64,000 bases of DNA from Labia minor (lineage: Eukaryota; Arthropoda; Insecta; Dermaptera; Spongiphoridae), in the NCBI GenBank assembly GCA_963082975.1, contig OY720350.1, positions 24,275,875 through 24,339,874 of the forward strand, read 5' to 3'. Position numbers and translations under genes: made by a program. Shown here in pieces: positions 47,038-60,084 of the stretch (its first letter is position 1; each line of letters starts with the position of its first letter). Below the pieces are notes generated by a model. The model did not search any database, was not told the origin of the DNA, and saw nothing but the letters and a program-made list of their open reading frames with translations.

Positions 47038-48448
47038 ATGGATCTTTATTCACAACAAGACAGAAAGTATCCAATATATATAGGTAATTTTTTTATTTCT
47101 TCTTGGTTTTTTCATTGTAACTAAAATTATTTTTTTTAAAAATATTTGTAATGATATTATTCCTTAAATTTAATTGTAGAATAGTTTATATATAAAAATA
47201 TAAATATTCAAAATGATGAAAACAATACTCTTTTTAGGTCCTTTACATTCTTGTAGATATTGTCATATTAATTTTATAAGTGAGGAATATTTATCTAAAC
47301 ATCTAAAAAAATGTTTTCATAAAAACATATTTTCAATTTTGAAAAGTGATATAAAACTCCAAAAGGATACAGGGAAATATTTAGATGAAAAATTTGGAGA
47401 AGATACTGATTCACACAATACAGAAGACAGAAGTTTTCAATGTAATTATTGCATCAAAAAATTTAATTCGAAATCAAATTTAGATCAACATTTATTAATT
47501 CATGCAGGAGAAAAGCCTTTTGAATGCAATTATTGTGAAAAGAAATTTAATCGGAAATATGATTTAAATAGGCATTTATTAATTCATACAGCAGAAAAGC
47601 ATTTTGAATGTAATTATTGCAATAAGAAATTTAATCGCAAATCTAATTTAAATGTTCATTTATTAATTCATACAGCAGAAAAGCCTTTTGAATGTAATTT
47701 TTGTAAAAAGAAATTTAATGTGAAATCAAGTTTAGATAGACATTTATTAATTCATACAGGTAAAAACCCTTTTGAATGTAATTATTGTAACAAGAAATTT
47801 AATCGGAAATCTGATTTAAATACACATTTATTAATTCATACAGTAGAAAAGCCTTTTGAATGTAATTATTGTAAAAAGAAATTTTATCGGAAATATGATT
47901 TAAATAGACATTTGTTAATTCATACAGCAGAAAAGCCCTTTGAATGTAATTATTGTAAAAAGGAATTTAATCTGAAATCAACTTTAAATACACATTTATT
48001 AATTCATACAGGAGGAAAATATTTTGAATGCAATTTTTGTAAAAAGAAATTTAATCAGAAATCAATTTTAGATAGACATTTATTAATTCATACAGGAGAA
48101 AAGCCTTTTGAATGTAATTATTGTAAAAAGAAATTTAATCTAAAATCAACTTTAAATACTCATTTATTAATTCATACAGGAGAAAAGCCTTTTGAATGTA
48201 ATTCTTGTAAAAAGAAATTTAATCAGAAATCAACTTTAAATACACATTTATTAATTCATACAGGAGAAAAACCTTTTGAATGCAATTATTGTAAAAAGAA
48301 GTTTAATCAGAAATCAATTTTAGATAGACATTTATTAATTCATACAGGAGAAAAGCCTTTTGAATGTAATTATTGTAAAAAGAAATTTAATATGAAATCA
48401 ACTTTAAAAACACATTTATTCATTCATACAAATGAAAAAAAGAATTGA
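47038..48448 (+). CDS. C2H2 zinc-finger protein, gene E
   Basis: The two-exon model gives 418 residues. Exon 1 (47038-47083) encodes MDLYSQQDRKYPIYI, the intron is 47084-47237 (154 bp), and exon 2 is 47238-48448. The N-terminal peptide and C2HC head finger (residues about 21-41, CRYCHINFISEEYLSKHLKKC less one residue) are followed by a charged linker with KYLDEKFGEDTDS and NTEDRSFQC. Twelve C2H2 fingers follow, closing with HLFIHTNEKKN. The contact residues (helix -1, 2, 3, 6) vary from finger to finger (RYDR, RSNV, QSIR, LSTT), while the framework is almost constant. An AATAAA lies at 48542-48547 after the conserved GTCTAAAAATTATTT 3' flank. The Met at 47213 is intronic. It is probably a nuclear DNA-binding protein; the target is unknown. 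Confidence 0.9.
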
Positions 48449-48589
48449 AAAAGAGCTTAATAATTTTGTCTAAAAATTATTTCTGATTCTTTCTTTGATT
48501 ATAGTTATATACTTTATAGTTTTATGATTCAATTGGTGGAAAATAAAAAGTATAAAAGGATCTCAACATATACATTTAAATTAAAAAAA

Positions 48590-48717
48590 AAAACTAATAA
48601 AGATGTATTTTTCCAGAGATGTGATCAATAAAACTCAATTTTTTTTTATAAATACTATATCTAGTGTGAATTTCAAAAAAATCGTTAGAGCGTTTTTTGA
48701 GAACCCATGGCCAAATA
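48590..48717. repeat. Dispersed repeat fragment
   Basis: AAAAAAACTAATAAAGATG, and CTATATCTAGTGTGAATTTC with ATCGTTAGAGCG, match pieces at 16.0 kb and 37.5-37.62 kb. Confidence 0.6.
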
Positions 48718-49506
48718 TCTTATATATAAAATTCTCGTGTCACAAAACTTTGAAATGATACTCCTCCGAAACGGCTGGACCGATTCTTATGAAATTTTTT
48801 ATGCATAATCAGTAGGTCTCAGGGCATGTCAGACTTCTTTTATTAAACCGCTAATTGCTAAGGTGTGTCCAGGGGGTGCTAATTAATTAAAAATAGTTTA
48901 GTTACCATACTAGATCATAGAGACGCTGGTGGCGAAAATTTGACATCTTATATATACCCTTATAAGAGGCCTGCAAACAATACTAGTTTGTGGGTAAACC
49001 AGCTAGCGCGCCATCTTATGACTTTGCACCCTCAGTTCGAAACTCGCAAAGGCACATTTTTTTCTTCAAGTATTATATATTTTTTACAAATTTATTAATT
49101 TTTATTATTTTAATATTTTATTACATTATTTTATTTTATTAAATTAAATTTTATTATTCAATTTTATTAAATTAAATTTTATTATTCAATTTTATTAAAT
49201 TAAATTTTATTATTCAATTTTATTAAATTAAATTTTATTATTCAATTTTATTAAATTAAATTTTATTATTAAATTTTATTAAATTAAATTTTATTATTCA
49301 ATTTTATTAAATTAAATTTTATTTTATTAAATTTATAATTATGTCAATTAATTTTTTCTGCATAAATAAACATATATAAAAAACTATAGAGATGGGACAG
49401 GGTAGGAGTTAGATGGTTATAGCTCAGAATAGGGACACTCGGGGGGGTACAGGGGGCGGAGCCCCCGTCTAGGTGGGAGAGCGCCGAAGGCGCTCGGAGC
49501 AGCTAG
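48718..49506 (+). mobile_element. Complete non-autonomous Helitron (789 bp)
   Basis: The 5' end is TCTTATATATAAAATTCTCG after A. The 3' end has GGGGGCGGAGCCCCCGTC, the hairpin GAGCGCCGAAGGCGCTC and GGAGCAGCTAG before T. It contains the phrase CGGCTGGACCGATTCTTATG, a tRNA-like patch (about 48988-49052, with AGTTCGAAACTC) and a 28-bp tandem array. Confidence 0.88.
49130..49330. repeat. 28-bp tandem array in the Helitron
   Basis: Units of TTATTCAATTTTATTAAATT plus AAATTTTA repeat every 28 bp (C residues at 49159, 49187, 49215, 49243), about seven copies. Confidence 0.9.
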
Positions 49507-49534
49507 TATATATATACAATTTTTACTCGTATAA

Positions 49535-51440
49535 GAAGATAAGATATAATAGATTACAATAATTTTGATTTAAAACAAATTTTAAAAAAATACTCAAAAT
49601 TTAAAACATCTCGTTCATTTGTCTAAAATATCATATTTTAATTTTATATAACCAAGAAATCATTTATGTACTTAAATATAGTTGTAATTAATAATTGAAA
49701 CAAAAACAAAAATAATATAATTTAGTAAATTTAATTGACGTTCTGAAAATATTTTTGTATTCATAAAACATTAAAAATAATATATTCTGTTTTTTTAACC
49801 TTTCATTTTCAAATAGAAAAGAAATATTCAAATATATAGAAAGAATAAATGAAAATTAAGTTAAATATGATCTAAATATTTTATTAAATTAATTAAGATG
49901 AGAACTTTTAGAATAAATTATTTAATTGAATTGATATTTTAATATTAGAATTTAAAATAAAAAGTGAAATATTATAATAATTATTTGATTGGGAATCGCT
50001 ATGATAATTCATTGTTTAAAATGATTCCGCTAGGGCCAGTGAGCCGGGAGCCGGGAGATTGCGCGAGATGCTCTTGAATGAACAACACCGAGAATTATAT
50101 AAACTTGAAAAAATTAATTTCTGCGGTTATTGATTAGATATTAATAAAATGTATAGCCTATATCTAGATGTGAAAAACGCAAAAAATGACCGCAGATCAC
50201 CCCGTCCCACAGGCCTTCCGAATTCCCTGCATTTATTTGAGTATCAAACTCGACACCCACATACCATCCATATACATAATATTCGAAACAAACCCAGCAA
50301 ACATGGTATTAACTATTACTAATATTACACAATATTTAAATTATACAAAAAAAAACTTGTTCATCAATGACAGCAATCGAAATAAATTGATTTCTTGACT
50401 AATTTTTATTTTTCACTTAACTTATGAATTTATATTTATTATTTGATAAATATAAATATAAATTTTATTTAACACTTAACACCAATAAAATTAAAAAAAT
50501 TATTATTTTTTGTTTGATAAATAATTTAAAATACATTGTAACACTTCGCGCTATCGATCAAATACCAAAGTTAAATTATTTAATATTTGATAAATAAATA
50601 CAAATTTCACAACAATATAGAAACTCACAATAAGCACTATTAAATCAAATATATTCACGTACTCCTCTCAGTATATCTTTTATAGTTTTTCACATGTTTA
50701 AAAATTGCATAAAACTTCTTTATATAGAATTTCAGCTTGGTTGAATCGCTGAAAGTACCGGAATTAATTTTTTAGCACGTTGACTAACAATCACGCGCCA
50801 GCATGTGACCAGATGCCATCAACAAAAAGCCAAACTCTCGCTGGTTTAATAAATACTATTTATTAATTTTAATTTATAATTTAATTTAAATATAGTATAT
50901 ATATATATATGTGTTAATTTATCCAATTGGAATTTGCATGATAGCCGAGCGGACACATCCCACATTTTTTTCATTTATAAATTAACCCGAATGTACGTAA
51001 ATCAGTTGTTTAATAAACTTAGATGATTAAAAATGCGTTGGATTAATTATTCTTAGTTAATCAATGATTTATGGATTTCTTGTGATCTTTATAAATAGTA
51101 TATTTATGGAAATAGAAATGATTATTTATTTGTCACTGGACTGGATATTAACAAGAACATTATTCGTTTATTTTATTTATGTAAATTACATAAAAGATGG
51201 TGGGGTTTTCTGTTAATTTAAAAATTATTTATTTGGATATAAAACTAACATTTTTGAAAAAAGCATATTTGATTTCTGTAATGCTAATTTTATATCTCAA
51301 TAAATAATGTTTAAATTCCCAATATTCATTCAAAAAAAAAAATTTAAAAATACCTCCCTACTATCGTCGGTCGGTAAAAACGCTCACACATGCCCGCCTG
51401 CCATCATTGGCTCCTTTAGCAACTAAAAAAAAATAGCATT
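49535..51440. repeat. Duplicated spacer block upstream of F
   Basis: Matches 56070-58380 over most of its length (for example GATTTAAAACAAATTTTAAA, then CCGTCCCACAGGCCTTCCGA versus CCGTCCCATAGGCCTTCC). Its second half also matches 60090-60870. It includes a reversed Helitron body (49860-50170), the dispersed repeat at 50650-50880, the ATTTATTTGG.TATAAAACTA MITE and a CTATCGTCGGTCGGTAA tail. The 70-residue ORF at 50186 is repeat sequence. Confidence 0.85.
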
Positions 51441-51479
51441 GGGTGCACCACAGAGCATCACTCTGTGATTTGCATGTTA

Positions 51480-51500
51480 TTTTGATTGTGAAAATCAAAA
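51480..51500 (+). promoter_or_regulatory. Inverted-repeat motif upstream of F
   Basis: A perfect 8-5-8 inverted repeat: TTTTGATT, spacer GTGAA, AATCAAAA. TTTAAAACGTTTATATATA and a long (TA)n follow. About 93 bp before the ATG. Shared with H and, slightly changed, E. Confidence 0.55.
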
Positions 51501-51508
51501 TTTAAAAC

Positions 51509-51542
<34 letters not shown>

Positions 51543-51592
51543 TTTATTTATATTATATATTTTCTAATTATAAATACATTCATAAATTAAAA

Positions 51593-53003
51593 ATGGATCT
51601 TTATTCACATCAAGACAGAAAGTATCCAATATATATAGGTAATTTTTTTATTTCTTCTTGGTTTTTTCATTGTAATTAAAATTATTTTTTTTAAGAATAT
51701 TTGTAATGATATTATTCCTTAAATTTAATTGTAGAATAGTTTATATATAAAAATATAATTATTTAAAATGATTAAAACAATTCTCTTTTTAGGTCCTTTA
51801 CATTCTTGTAGATATTGTCATATTAATTTTATAAGTGAGGAATATTTATCTAAACATCTAAAAAAATGTTTTCATAAAAACATATTTTCAATTTTGAAAA
51901 GTGATATAAAACTCCAAAAGGATACAGGGAAATATTTAGATGAAAAATTTGGAGAAGATACTGATTCACACAATACAGAAGACAGAAGTTTTCAATGTAA
52001 TTATTGCATCAAAAAATTTAATTCGAAATTAAATTTAGATCAACATTTATTAATTCATACAGGAGAAAAGCCTTTTGAATGTAATTATTGTGAAAAGAAA
52101 TTTAATCGGAAATATAATTTAAATAGGCATTTATTAATTCATACAGCAGAAAAGCATTTTGAATGTATTTATTGCAATAAGAAATTTAATCGCAAATCTC
52201 ATTTAAGAGCTCATTTATTAATTCATACAGGAGAAAAGCCTTTTGAATGTAATTATTGTAAAAAGAAATTTAATCGCAAATCTAATTTAAATGTTCATTT
52301 ATTAATTCATACAGGTACAATGCCTTTTGAATGTAATTATTGTCAAAAGAAATTTAATCAAAAATCTCATTTAAATGTTCATTTATTACTTCATTCAGGA
52401 GAAAAGCCTTTTGAATGTAATTATTGTAAAAAAGAATTTACACAAAAATCTTCATTAAATAATCACTTAATGATTCATACAGGAGACAAGCCTTTTGAAT
52501 GTAACTACTGTAAAAAGGAATTTAAACATAAATCTCATTTAAATGTACATTTATTAATTCATACAGGAGGAAAATATTTTGAATGCAATTTTTGTAAAAA
52601 GAAATTTAATCACAAATCTCATTTAAGAGCTCATTTATTAATTCATACAGGAGAAAAGCCTTTTGAATGTAATTATTGTAAAAAGAAATTTATTCAGAAA
52701 TGTGATTTAAATAAGCATATATTAATTCATACAGGTGAAAAGCCTTTTGAATGTAATTCTTGTAAAAAGAAATTTAATCAGAAATCAACTTTATATACAC
52801 ATTTATTAATTCATACAGGAGAAAAACCTTTTGAATGCAATTATTGTAAAAAGAAGTTTAATCAGAAATCAATTTTAGATAGACATTTATTAATTCATAC
52901 AGGAGAAAAGCCTTTTGAATGTAATTATTGTAAAAAGAAATTTAATATGAAATCAAATTTAAAAACACATTTATTCATTCATACAAATGAAAAAAAGAAT
53001 TGA
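51593..53003 (+). CDS. C2H2 zinc-finger protein, gene F
   Basis: The two-exon model gives 418 residues. Exon 1 (51593-51638) encodes MDLYSHQDRKYPIYI, the intron is 51639-51792, and exon 2 is 51793-53003. It has the same head finger and linker as E, then twelve C2H2 fingers. The gene is a patchwork. Its 5' flank and intron match H, the head to finger 3 match E, fingers 5-8 (52330-52612) match G 59641-59923 with only two differences seen in 283 bp, and fingers 10-12 and the 3' flank match E. Recombination or gene conversion among cluster members is the simplest reading. AATAAA is at 53097-53102. The Met at 51768 is intronic. Likely nuclear DNA-binding. Confidence 0.9.
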
Positions 53004-53114
53004 AAAAGTGCTTAATAATTTTGTCTAAAAATTATTTCTGATTCTTTCTTTGATTATAGTTATATACTTTATAGTTTTATGATTCAATTGGAGGAAAATA
53101 AAAAGTATATAAAA

Positions 53115-53321
53115 GGATCTCAACCTATGACGGTTAGTCCTTTATTAATATATGAAATGGTCTCAAATCTCTACGAAACAGCCAATATTTTCGCACAACA
53201 CTTTGAACGTATATTTTCATCTCAAAATTATAATCCTCGATTTATATTAATAAAACATTTGGCAGAAATTTCAAATTCTACCATCTTTTATATAATTTAC
53301 ATAACTAAAAGAAACGGATAA
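53115..53321 (+). mobile_element. LINE scrap in the 3' flank of F
   Basis: YETANIFAQHFERIFSSQNYNP resembles the segment between endonuclease and RT in Jockey-type LINEs (EKAN.FA.HF...F). It is short, without RT motifs, and joins the conserved 3' flank at about 53115. Confidence 0.45.
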
Positions 53322-53329
53322 TGTTCTTG

Positions 53330-54040
53330 TTAATATTTATTTAAAAATCATTTAAAATTATAAATGTTGTTTACAAATTTAGTGATGATCTCACTAGTAA
53401 ACATATCTTTTTTACATATTGTTTTGTTATATATTGTTTTTGATTTTTCTCCTGCGCGAAAATTTGTTAATTTTTAAATTGTTATTATTGAATATACACA
53501 TCTAGATGAAACGAGCAATGTTCCATGTAGAATATAATATATAATATACAATATTTACATAAAAATAAATTAAACTTACAATTTATATAATCGTAATCAC
53601 AAATTGAGTGATGATCTCACTAGTAAGCATATGTCTCTTCTGCATATTGTTTTGTTACACAATTTTTAAGGAATTATTTTTTATATGTCGATATATTTAG
53701 AATTTAATTTTATATGAAAAAACACATTTTATTTTAAGTGTTATATTTTTTTTTAGAAATTAATCAATTTTTATTAATTTAAAAGTCTAATTAATTTAAT
53801 TTTTATCCCAATTAACTAATCAATGTCTTTTTGTTTTATTTATCTTTGCAAATTTGATCATAACATAATCTTTTATATTTCGTTTGTTATATAAAATAAA
53901 TTTACCGAATAATATAAATATTAAAATAACGTTTTTCTTAATATCTTAAACTATTTTAAAATTATTTGTAGTTCTCCCTCAGATGAATTAATATATTTAA
54001 ATAAGAATTATTTTTATAGGTCGATATATTTAGAAATTTA
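53330..54040. other. AT-rich spacer with a short repeat
   Basis: TTTAGTGATGATCTCACTAGTAA occurs at about 53380 and again in near form (GAGTGATGATCTCACTAGTAA) at 53604, a duplication of about 60 bp around it. No gene. Confidence 0.5.
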
Positions 54041-54200
54041 CTAGTTGCTCAGAGCGCCTTCGGCGCTCCTCACACCTAGACGGGGGCTCTTGGTTGAAAG
54101 TAGTAAAAGGTTTTCATCCATTTTGTTTCAATCAGTATATTACATACATTCATTTCTTTTTGTGTTCTTATTTAAAATATATTTTAATTTAATCAGTAAA
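54041..54200 (-). mobile_element. Helitron 3' end, diverged copy
   Basis: On the minus strand hairpin GAGCGCCGAAGGCGCTC, then TGAGCAACTAG before T. The inner GC block is shortened. It continues into TTTCATCCATTTTGTTTCAA and joins LINE sequence like the copies at 4.6 and 63.05 kb. Confidence 0.78.
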
Positions 54201-54229
54201 TTAATTATATATATTATTATTGTTTATGT

Positions 54230-55060
54230 TATATCTATCTATCTATGTGGCTCAAAGATACTCGGAAGTTCTTGGCCGCAACAACCACATTTCTCCAAGT
54301 GTACCTATCCTGAGCCCTTGTTCCATCTCTCTTACGTCCATTCCTACGCGTCCTTGGTTTTCCAATCGGTTTCCCCACAAATATCTTTTTCCTCTCCCAT
54401 TCTAGCCACGTGCCCTGCCTATCGCAGCTTTTTCCCTTTTATAACCCTAACTATTTCTGAAGTTGCAGAGAGGTCATGCAATTTCTCGTTATGCAGTCTC
54501 CGCCATTCCCCGGTGACCTCATCTTTCTTTGGACATAAATGCTGGGAAGAATCCTATTCTCAAATACTCTGAATCTACTCTCATCTTCCAGGGTCATAGA
54601 TCATGCCTCCCACCCATATAATACAACAGGCAAAATAATTTTTTTATATATTTTAATTTTGATTCCCTTTGATAATAATTTTGATGAGATAAGCCTCTTT
54701 ATTGCAAGATAACAGGCGTTTCCCGATTGCAACCTCGATTTAAATTCTCAAATATTATTATCCTTCGTGATTACATTCAATTTTTCTACATATTCAAATT
54801 CTACATTTTGTATATTAAGATTTTGTATGTTACTAAATATTTTTTCTTATCACTATTAATTTCAAACCTCCATTAAATTTTCCTCGCTATCTGTAATTGC
54901 AATTCCCGAATCTCCTATTATATTTAAGTCGTCTGGGTAACCGAATATTTTACAATTGATTTCCGCATCTTACTCTTTCTTTACTACCTTCAAGACAAAT
55001 TTGAAGATCAAAATTTGAAAAAGTTTATCCGGATGTATTGTGTCATGCGTATGTTTCACT
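54230..55060 (-). mobile_element. LINE fragment (RT to 3' end)
   Basis: The minus strand carries YPDDLNIIGDSGIAITDSEE, a changed YADD catalytic box of the RT, near 54.95-54.89 kb, then the thumb and 3' part as in the 4.8 and 63.3 kb copies. Frames are broken. Similar to the family of the 62.4 kb copy. Confidence 0.65.
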
Positions 55061-56070
55061 AAAATCTACAAATAATTAGTGAACAGAAATATTGAATTCG
55101 CGGTTTTTTTCTAATATATGTCACAATGAAAATATCTTAATTAATGTTGATCGATTTGGCCTGAAATCGCAATATCTCCTAATATTTCCTCCGCCTATGG
55201 TTCTTAAGTATTGTATATGTTATAATAGTGAAATAGAGTATAATATTTCTTAATGATTACATTTTGATATTTTATTTTCATTGCTAGATTATTATTGATT
55301 ATTTTTAATTATAATGAAATTTGAGAAAATGCAAAGTTAGAGACTTGAGACAATTTATAAAAATTAACGGTATAAAAATATAGATAAATTAACAATATAT
55401 ACATTCATTAATAGTATTCATTTAAATTAATTATTTTTTTTGTTTTTTTATTATTAAGTTCATTTATTATTAATTTTTCTAGATCATAGTTAATTTCCTC
55501 CCTTAAAAGAAACTTACCTAATTCTGTGGTGCTAGGAGATTTGAAAATTATTATTTCGCTTACAGTTTCTGTCATGTTCGACCTCCATCCAACAGTTATT
55601 TTCTCTCAAGTTTCTTGCTTCTCTTAATTATGTGATCTATATATTTAATTTTTTTTGATTCATTATATAATAAAATTAAAACAAATAAAAATTTTCACTT
55701 AGTTAATTTATATAAATTTCAATTTAAACTGATTGTGAGTCATACGCTTTGCCAAGAAACTGAATAATTTGTGTACAGAAATATTGAATGTTCTTAGCGA
55801 GATTTGATATAATATTATCCGATTTGTCCTAAATCTGAATTAGAAGAAAATTATAAATGGAATTTAATACTAAGTTGATTTTCAAAATTTTCCATTCTTA
55901 ATGCATATGATTGATTACATCAATTACATGTGTTAAAATTTAAAAAAATTCAAATATTCTAATTTTTAAATTTATATACAATTTAATATTATTTTTTATT
56001 AATCATATCAAAAAAAGAGAATTTATTAAAAATTAAAAATAAAAAAAGAAGCCTATTAATAAAAAAATAT
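55061..56070. other. AT-rich spacer
   Basis: No recognisable gene. 55030-55110 and 55730-55830 share TTGTGTACAGAAATATTGAA-like phrases, a hint of a small duplicated piece. Confidence 0.5.
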
Positions 56071-58380
56071 AATAGAATACAATAATTTTGATTTAAAACA
56101 AATTTTAAAAAAATACTCAAAATTTAAAACATCTCGTTCATTTGTCTAAAATATCATATTTTAATTTTGTATAACCAAGAAATCATTTATGTACTTAAAT
56201 ATAGTTGTAATTAATAATTGAAACAAAAACAAAAATAATATAATTTAGTAAATTTAATTGACGTTCTGAAAATATTTTTGTATTCATAAAACATTAAAAA
56301 TAATATATTCTGTTTTTTTAACCTTTCATTTTCAATTAGAAAAGAAGAAATATTCAAATATATAGAAAGAATAAATAAAAATTAAGTTAAATATGATCTA
56401 AATATTTTATTAAATTAATTAAGATGAGAACTTTTAGAATAAATTATTTAATTGAATTGATATTTTAATATTAGAATTTAAAATAAAAAGTGAAATATTA
56501 TAATAATTATTTGATTGGGAATCGCTATGATAATTCATTGTTTAAAATGATTCCGCTAGGGCCAGTGAGCCGCGAGGCCGAGAGCTGCTCTTGAATGAAC
56601 AACTCGGAGAATTATATAAACTTGAAAAAATTAATTTCTGTGGTTATTGATTAGATATTAATAAAATGTATAGCCTATATCTAGATGTGAATAGCTCCGA
56701 AGCAGCTAGTATTAACAAGAACATTATTCGTTTATTTTATTTATGTAAATAACATAAAAGATGGTGGAGTTTTCTGTTAATTTAAAAATTATTTATTTGG
56801 ATATCAAACTAACATTTTTGAAAAAAGCATATTTGATTTCTGTAATACGAATTTTATATCTCAATAAATCATTTTTAAATTCCCAATATTCATTCAAAAA
56901 AAAAATTTAAAAATACCACCCTACTATCGTCGGTCGGTAAAAACGCACACACATGCCCGCTCTACAGGCTTTTTGCTGACTCTTAATCACAGACTATACA
57001 TGATGGTTGTCCAGCTCAATGGGACGGGTGAAATTCGAACGCCAGATGGTGTTGCAGGCGAAAACGGTTGACTCTTCAGGCGCCCAAACGCTACGCAAAA
57101 AATGACCGCAGATAACCCCGTCCCATAGGCCTTCCGAATTCCCTGCATTTATTTGAGTATCAAACTCGACACCCACATACCATCCATATACATAATATTC
57201 GAAACAAACCCAGCAAACATGGTATTAACTATTACTAATATTACACAATATTTAAATTATACAAAAAAAAACTTGTTCATCAATGACACCATCGAAATAA
57301 ATTGATTTCTTGACTAATTTTTATTTTTCACTTAACTTATGAATTTATATTTATTATTTGATAAATATAAATATAAATTTTATTTAACACTTAACACCAA
57401 TAAAATTAAAAAAATTATTATTTTTTGTTTGATAAATAATTTAAATTACATTGTAACACTTCGCGCTATCGATCAAATACCAAAGTTAAATTATTTAATA
57501 TTTGATAAATAAATACAAATTTCACAGCAATATAGAAACTCACAATAAGCACTATTAAATCAAATATATTCACGTACTCCTCTCAGTATATCTTTTATAG
57601 TTTTTCACATGTTTAAAAATTGCATAAAACTTCTTTATATAGAATTTCAGCTTGGTTGAATCACTGAAAGTACCGGAATTAATTTTTTAGCACGTTGACT
57701 AACAATCACGCGCCAGCATGTGACCAGATGCCATCAACAAAAAGCCAAACTCTCGCTGGTTTAATAAATACTATTTATTAATTTTAATTTATAATTTAAT
57801 TTAAATATAATATATATGTGTTAATTTATCCATTTGGAATCTGCATGATAGCCGAGCGGAGACATCCCACATTTTTTTCATTTATAAATTTACCCAAATG
57901 TTCGTAATTCAGTTTTTTGATAAACTTAGATGATTAAAAATGCGTTGGATTAATTATTCTTAGTTAATCAATGATTTATGGATTTCTTGTGATCTTTTTA
58001 AATAGTATATTTATGGAAAGAGAAATGATTATTTATTTATAAATTTCCTTCTCACTAAGAACAATTCGTATGTGTTTCTCTCGTTTCAAATATTGACATT
58101 TAAGAAAATTTTTAATCCATACATATTAAATATTAACAAGAACATTATTCGTTTATTTTATTTATGTAAATTACATAAAAGTTTTCTTTAAAAATTATTT
58201 ATTTGGATATAAAACTAACATTTTTGAAAAAAGTATATTTGATTTCTGTAATGCTAATTTTATATCTCAATAAATAATTTTTAAATTCCCAATATTCATT
58301 CAACAAAAATTTAAAAATACCTCCCTACTATCGTCGGTCGGTAAAATCGCTCACACATGCCCGCCTGCCATCATTGCCTC
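56070..58380. repeat. Second copy of the duplicated spacer block (upstream of G)
   Basis: Copy of 49535-51440. Between 56700 and 56955 it carries an extra inserted piece that repeats its own later part (ATTAACAAGAACATTATTCG to CGTCGGTCGGTAAAAACGC), beside a Helitron 3' scrap (GCTCCGAAGCAGCTAGT). 56955-57100 is unique, and its minus-strand ORF (56994-57176) matches no family. Confidence 0.82.
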
Positions 58381-58547
58381 CTTTAGCAAAGAAAAAAAAA
58401 TAGAATTGAGTGGACCAGTGGGCACCAGTGGACTCATCTGTGTATGATGCTCTGTGATCTGTGGTTAATATAACAATCAAAATATAAAACGATCTAATTA
58501 CTTATTAGTATATATTTTAGAATTGATAATACATTAATCAATTAAAA

Positions 58548-59963
58548 ATGAATCTTTATTCACAAGAAGACAGAAAATATCCAATATATAAAGGTAATTT
58601 TTATTTCTCTGTTTTTTCTATCTAAATTAATGTTAATTTTCACTTATAATGATTTAAAATAATGAAAACAATTCTTTTTTTAGGTCCTCTATATTCTTGT
58701 GTATATTGTCAGACAAATTTTATAAGTGAGGAATTTTTATATAAACATCTAAAAAAATGTTTTCATAAAAAAATATTTTCAATTTTAAAAAATGCAATGA
58801 AACTCAAAAAGAGTGCAGAGAAATATATAAACGAAAAATTTGAAGAATATACTGATATTAACTATACAGAAGACACGAGTTTTGAATGTAATAATTTTAA
58901 AGAGAAGAATGATCATAAATCTCATTTAAATCCACATTTATTAACTTATACTGACAAAAAGCCTTTTGAATGTAATTATTGTAAAAAGAAATTTATACAC
59001 AAATCTACATTAAATAGACATTTATTAATTCATACAGGTGAAAAGGCTTTTGAATGTAATTATTGTAAAAAGAAATTTATTCGGAAATATGATTTAAATA
59101 GACATTTGTTAATTCATACAGGTGAAAAGCCTTTTGAATGTAGTAATTGTAAAAGGAAATTTAATGATAAATCAGCTTTAAAAAAACATTTATTAATTCA
59201 TACAGGAGAAAAACCTTTTGAATGTGATTATTGTAAAAAGAAATTTGAATTAAAATCTCATTTAAATGAACATTTATTAATTCATACAGGTGAAAAGGCT
59301 TTTGAATGTAAGTTTTGTAAAAAGATATTTTTAAAAAAATCTTCATTAAAAAATCATTTATTCATTCATACAAGAGAAAAGTCTTTTGAATGTAATTATT
59401 GTAAAAAGAAATTTAATCGGAAATCTGATTTAAATAGTCATTTATTAATTCATACAGGTGAAAAGCCTTTTGAATGTAGTAATTGTAAAAAGAAATTTAA
59501 TCACATATCTCATTTAAGAGCTCATTTATTAATTCATACAGGAGAAAAGCCTTTTGAATGTAATTATTGTAAAAAGAAATTTAATCGCAAATCTCATTTA
59601 ACTTTACATTTATTAATTCATACAGGAGAAAAGCCTTATGAATGTAATTATTGTCAAAAGAAATTTAATCAAAAATCTCATTTAAATGTTCATTTATTAC
59701 TTCATTCAGGAGAAAAGCCTTTTGAATGTAATTATTGTAAAAAAGAATTTACACAAAAATCTTCATTAAATAAGCACTTAATGATTCATACAGGAGAAAA
59801 GCCTTTTGAATGTAACTACTGTAAAAAGGAATTTAAACATAAATCTCATTTAAATGTACATTTATTAATTCATACAGGAGGAAAATATTTTGAATGCAAT
59901 TTTTGTAAAAAGAAATTTAATCATAATTCTTCTTTAAAAAGGCATTTATTAATTCATAAATGA
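58548..59963 (+). CDS. C2H2 zinc-finger protein, gene G
   Basis: The two-exon model gives 441 residues. Exon 1 (58548-58593) encodes MNLYSQEDRKYPIYK. The intron (58594-58683) is the shortest of the family at 90 bp. Exon 2 is 58684-59963. It has a C2HC head finger CVYCQTNF..., a linker with FEEYTDINYTEDTSFEC, a degenerate finger without its second Cys (CNNFKEKN, shared with gene I), then twelve C2H2 fingers, the last CNFCKKKFNHNSSLKRH. Finger sequences are more varied than in E (CSNC, CDYC, CKFC). The 3' flank differs from E, F and H. The Met at 58662 is intronic. G and I form one branch of the family although they lie on opposite strands. Likely a nuclear DNA-binding protein. Confidence 0.9.
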
Positions 59964-60084
59964 TTTCACATTAATGTAAATTTTGTAAAAAAGTAATTGA
60001 GAAATATTGTAAAGTAATAGAATTAGACATTTCTTTTAATATCATTATACGAAAATATATTATTTTTATAGTTTTACTTTTTAT

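Noticed and set aside
47213-47237. MMKTILFL as the N-terminus of gene E (and its likes in F, G, H, I)
   Set aside because: These codons lie in intron 1 next to the acceptor. Exon 1 upstream is conserved as protein in all copies, and C and D have no Met here.
59161-59346. Minus-strand ORF in gene G
   Set aside because: Antisense shadow of the finger repeats.
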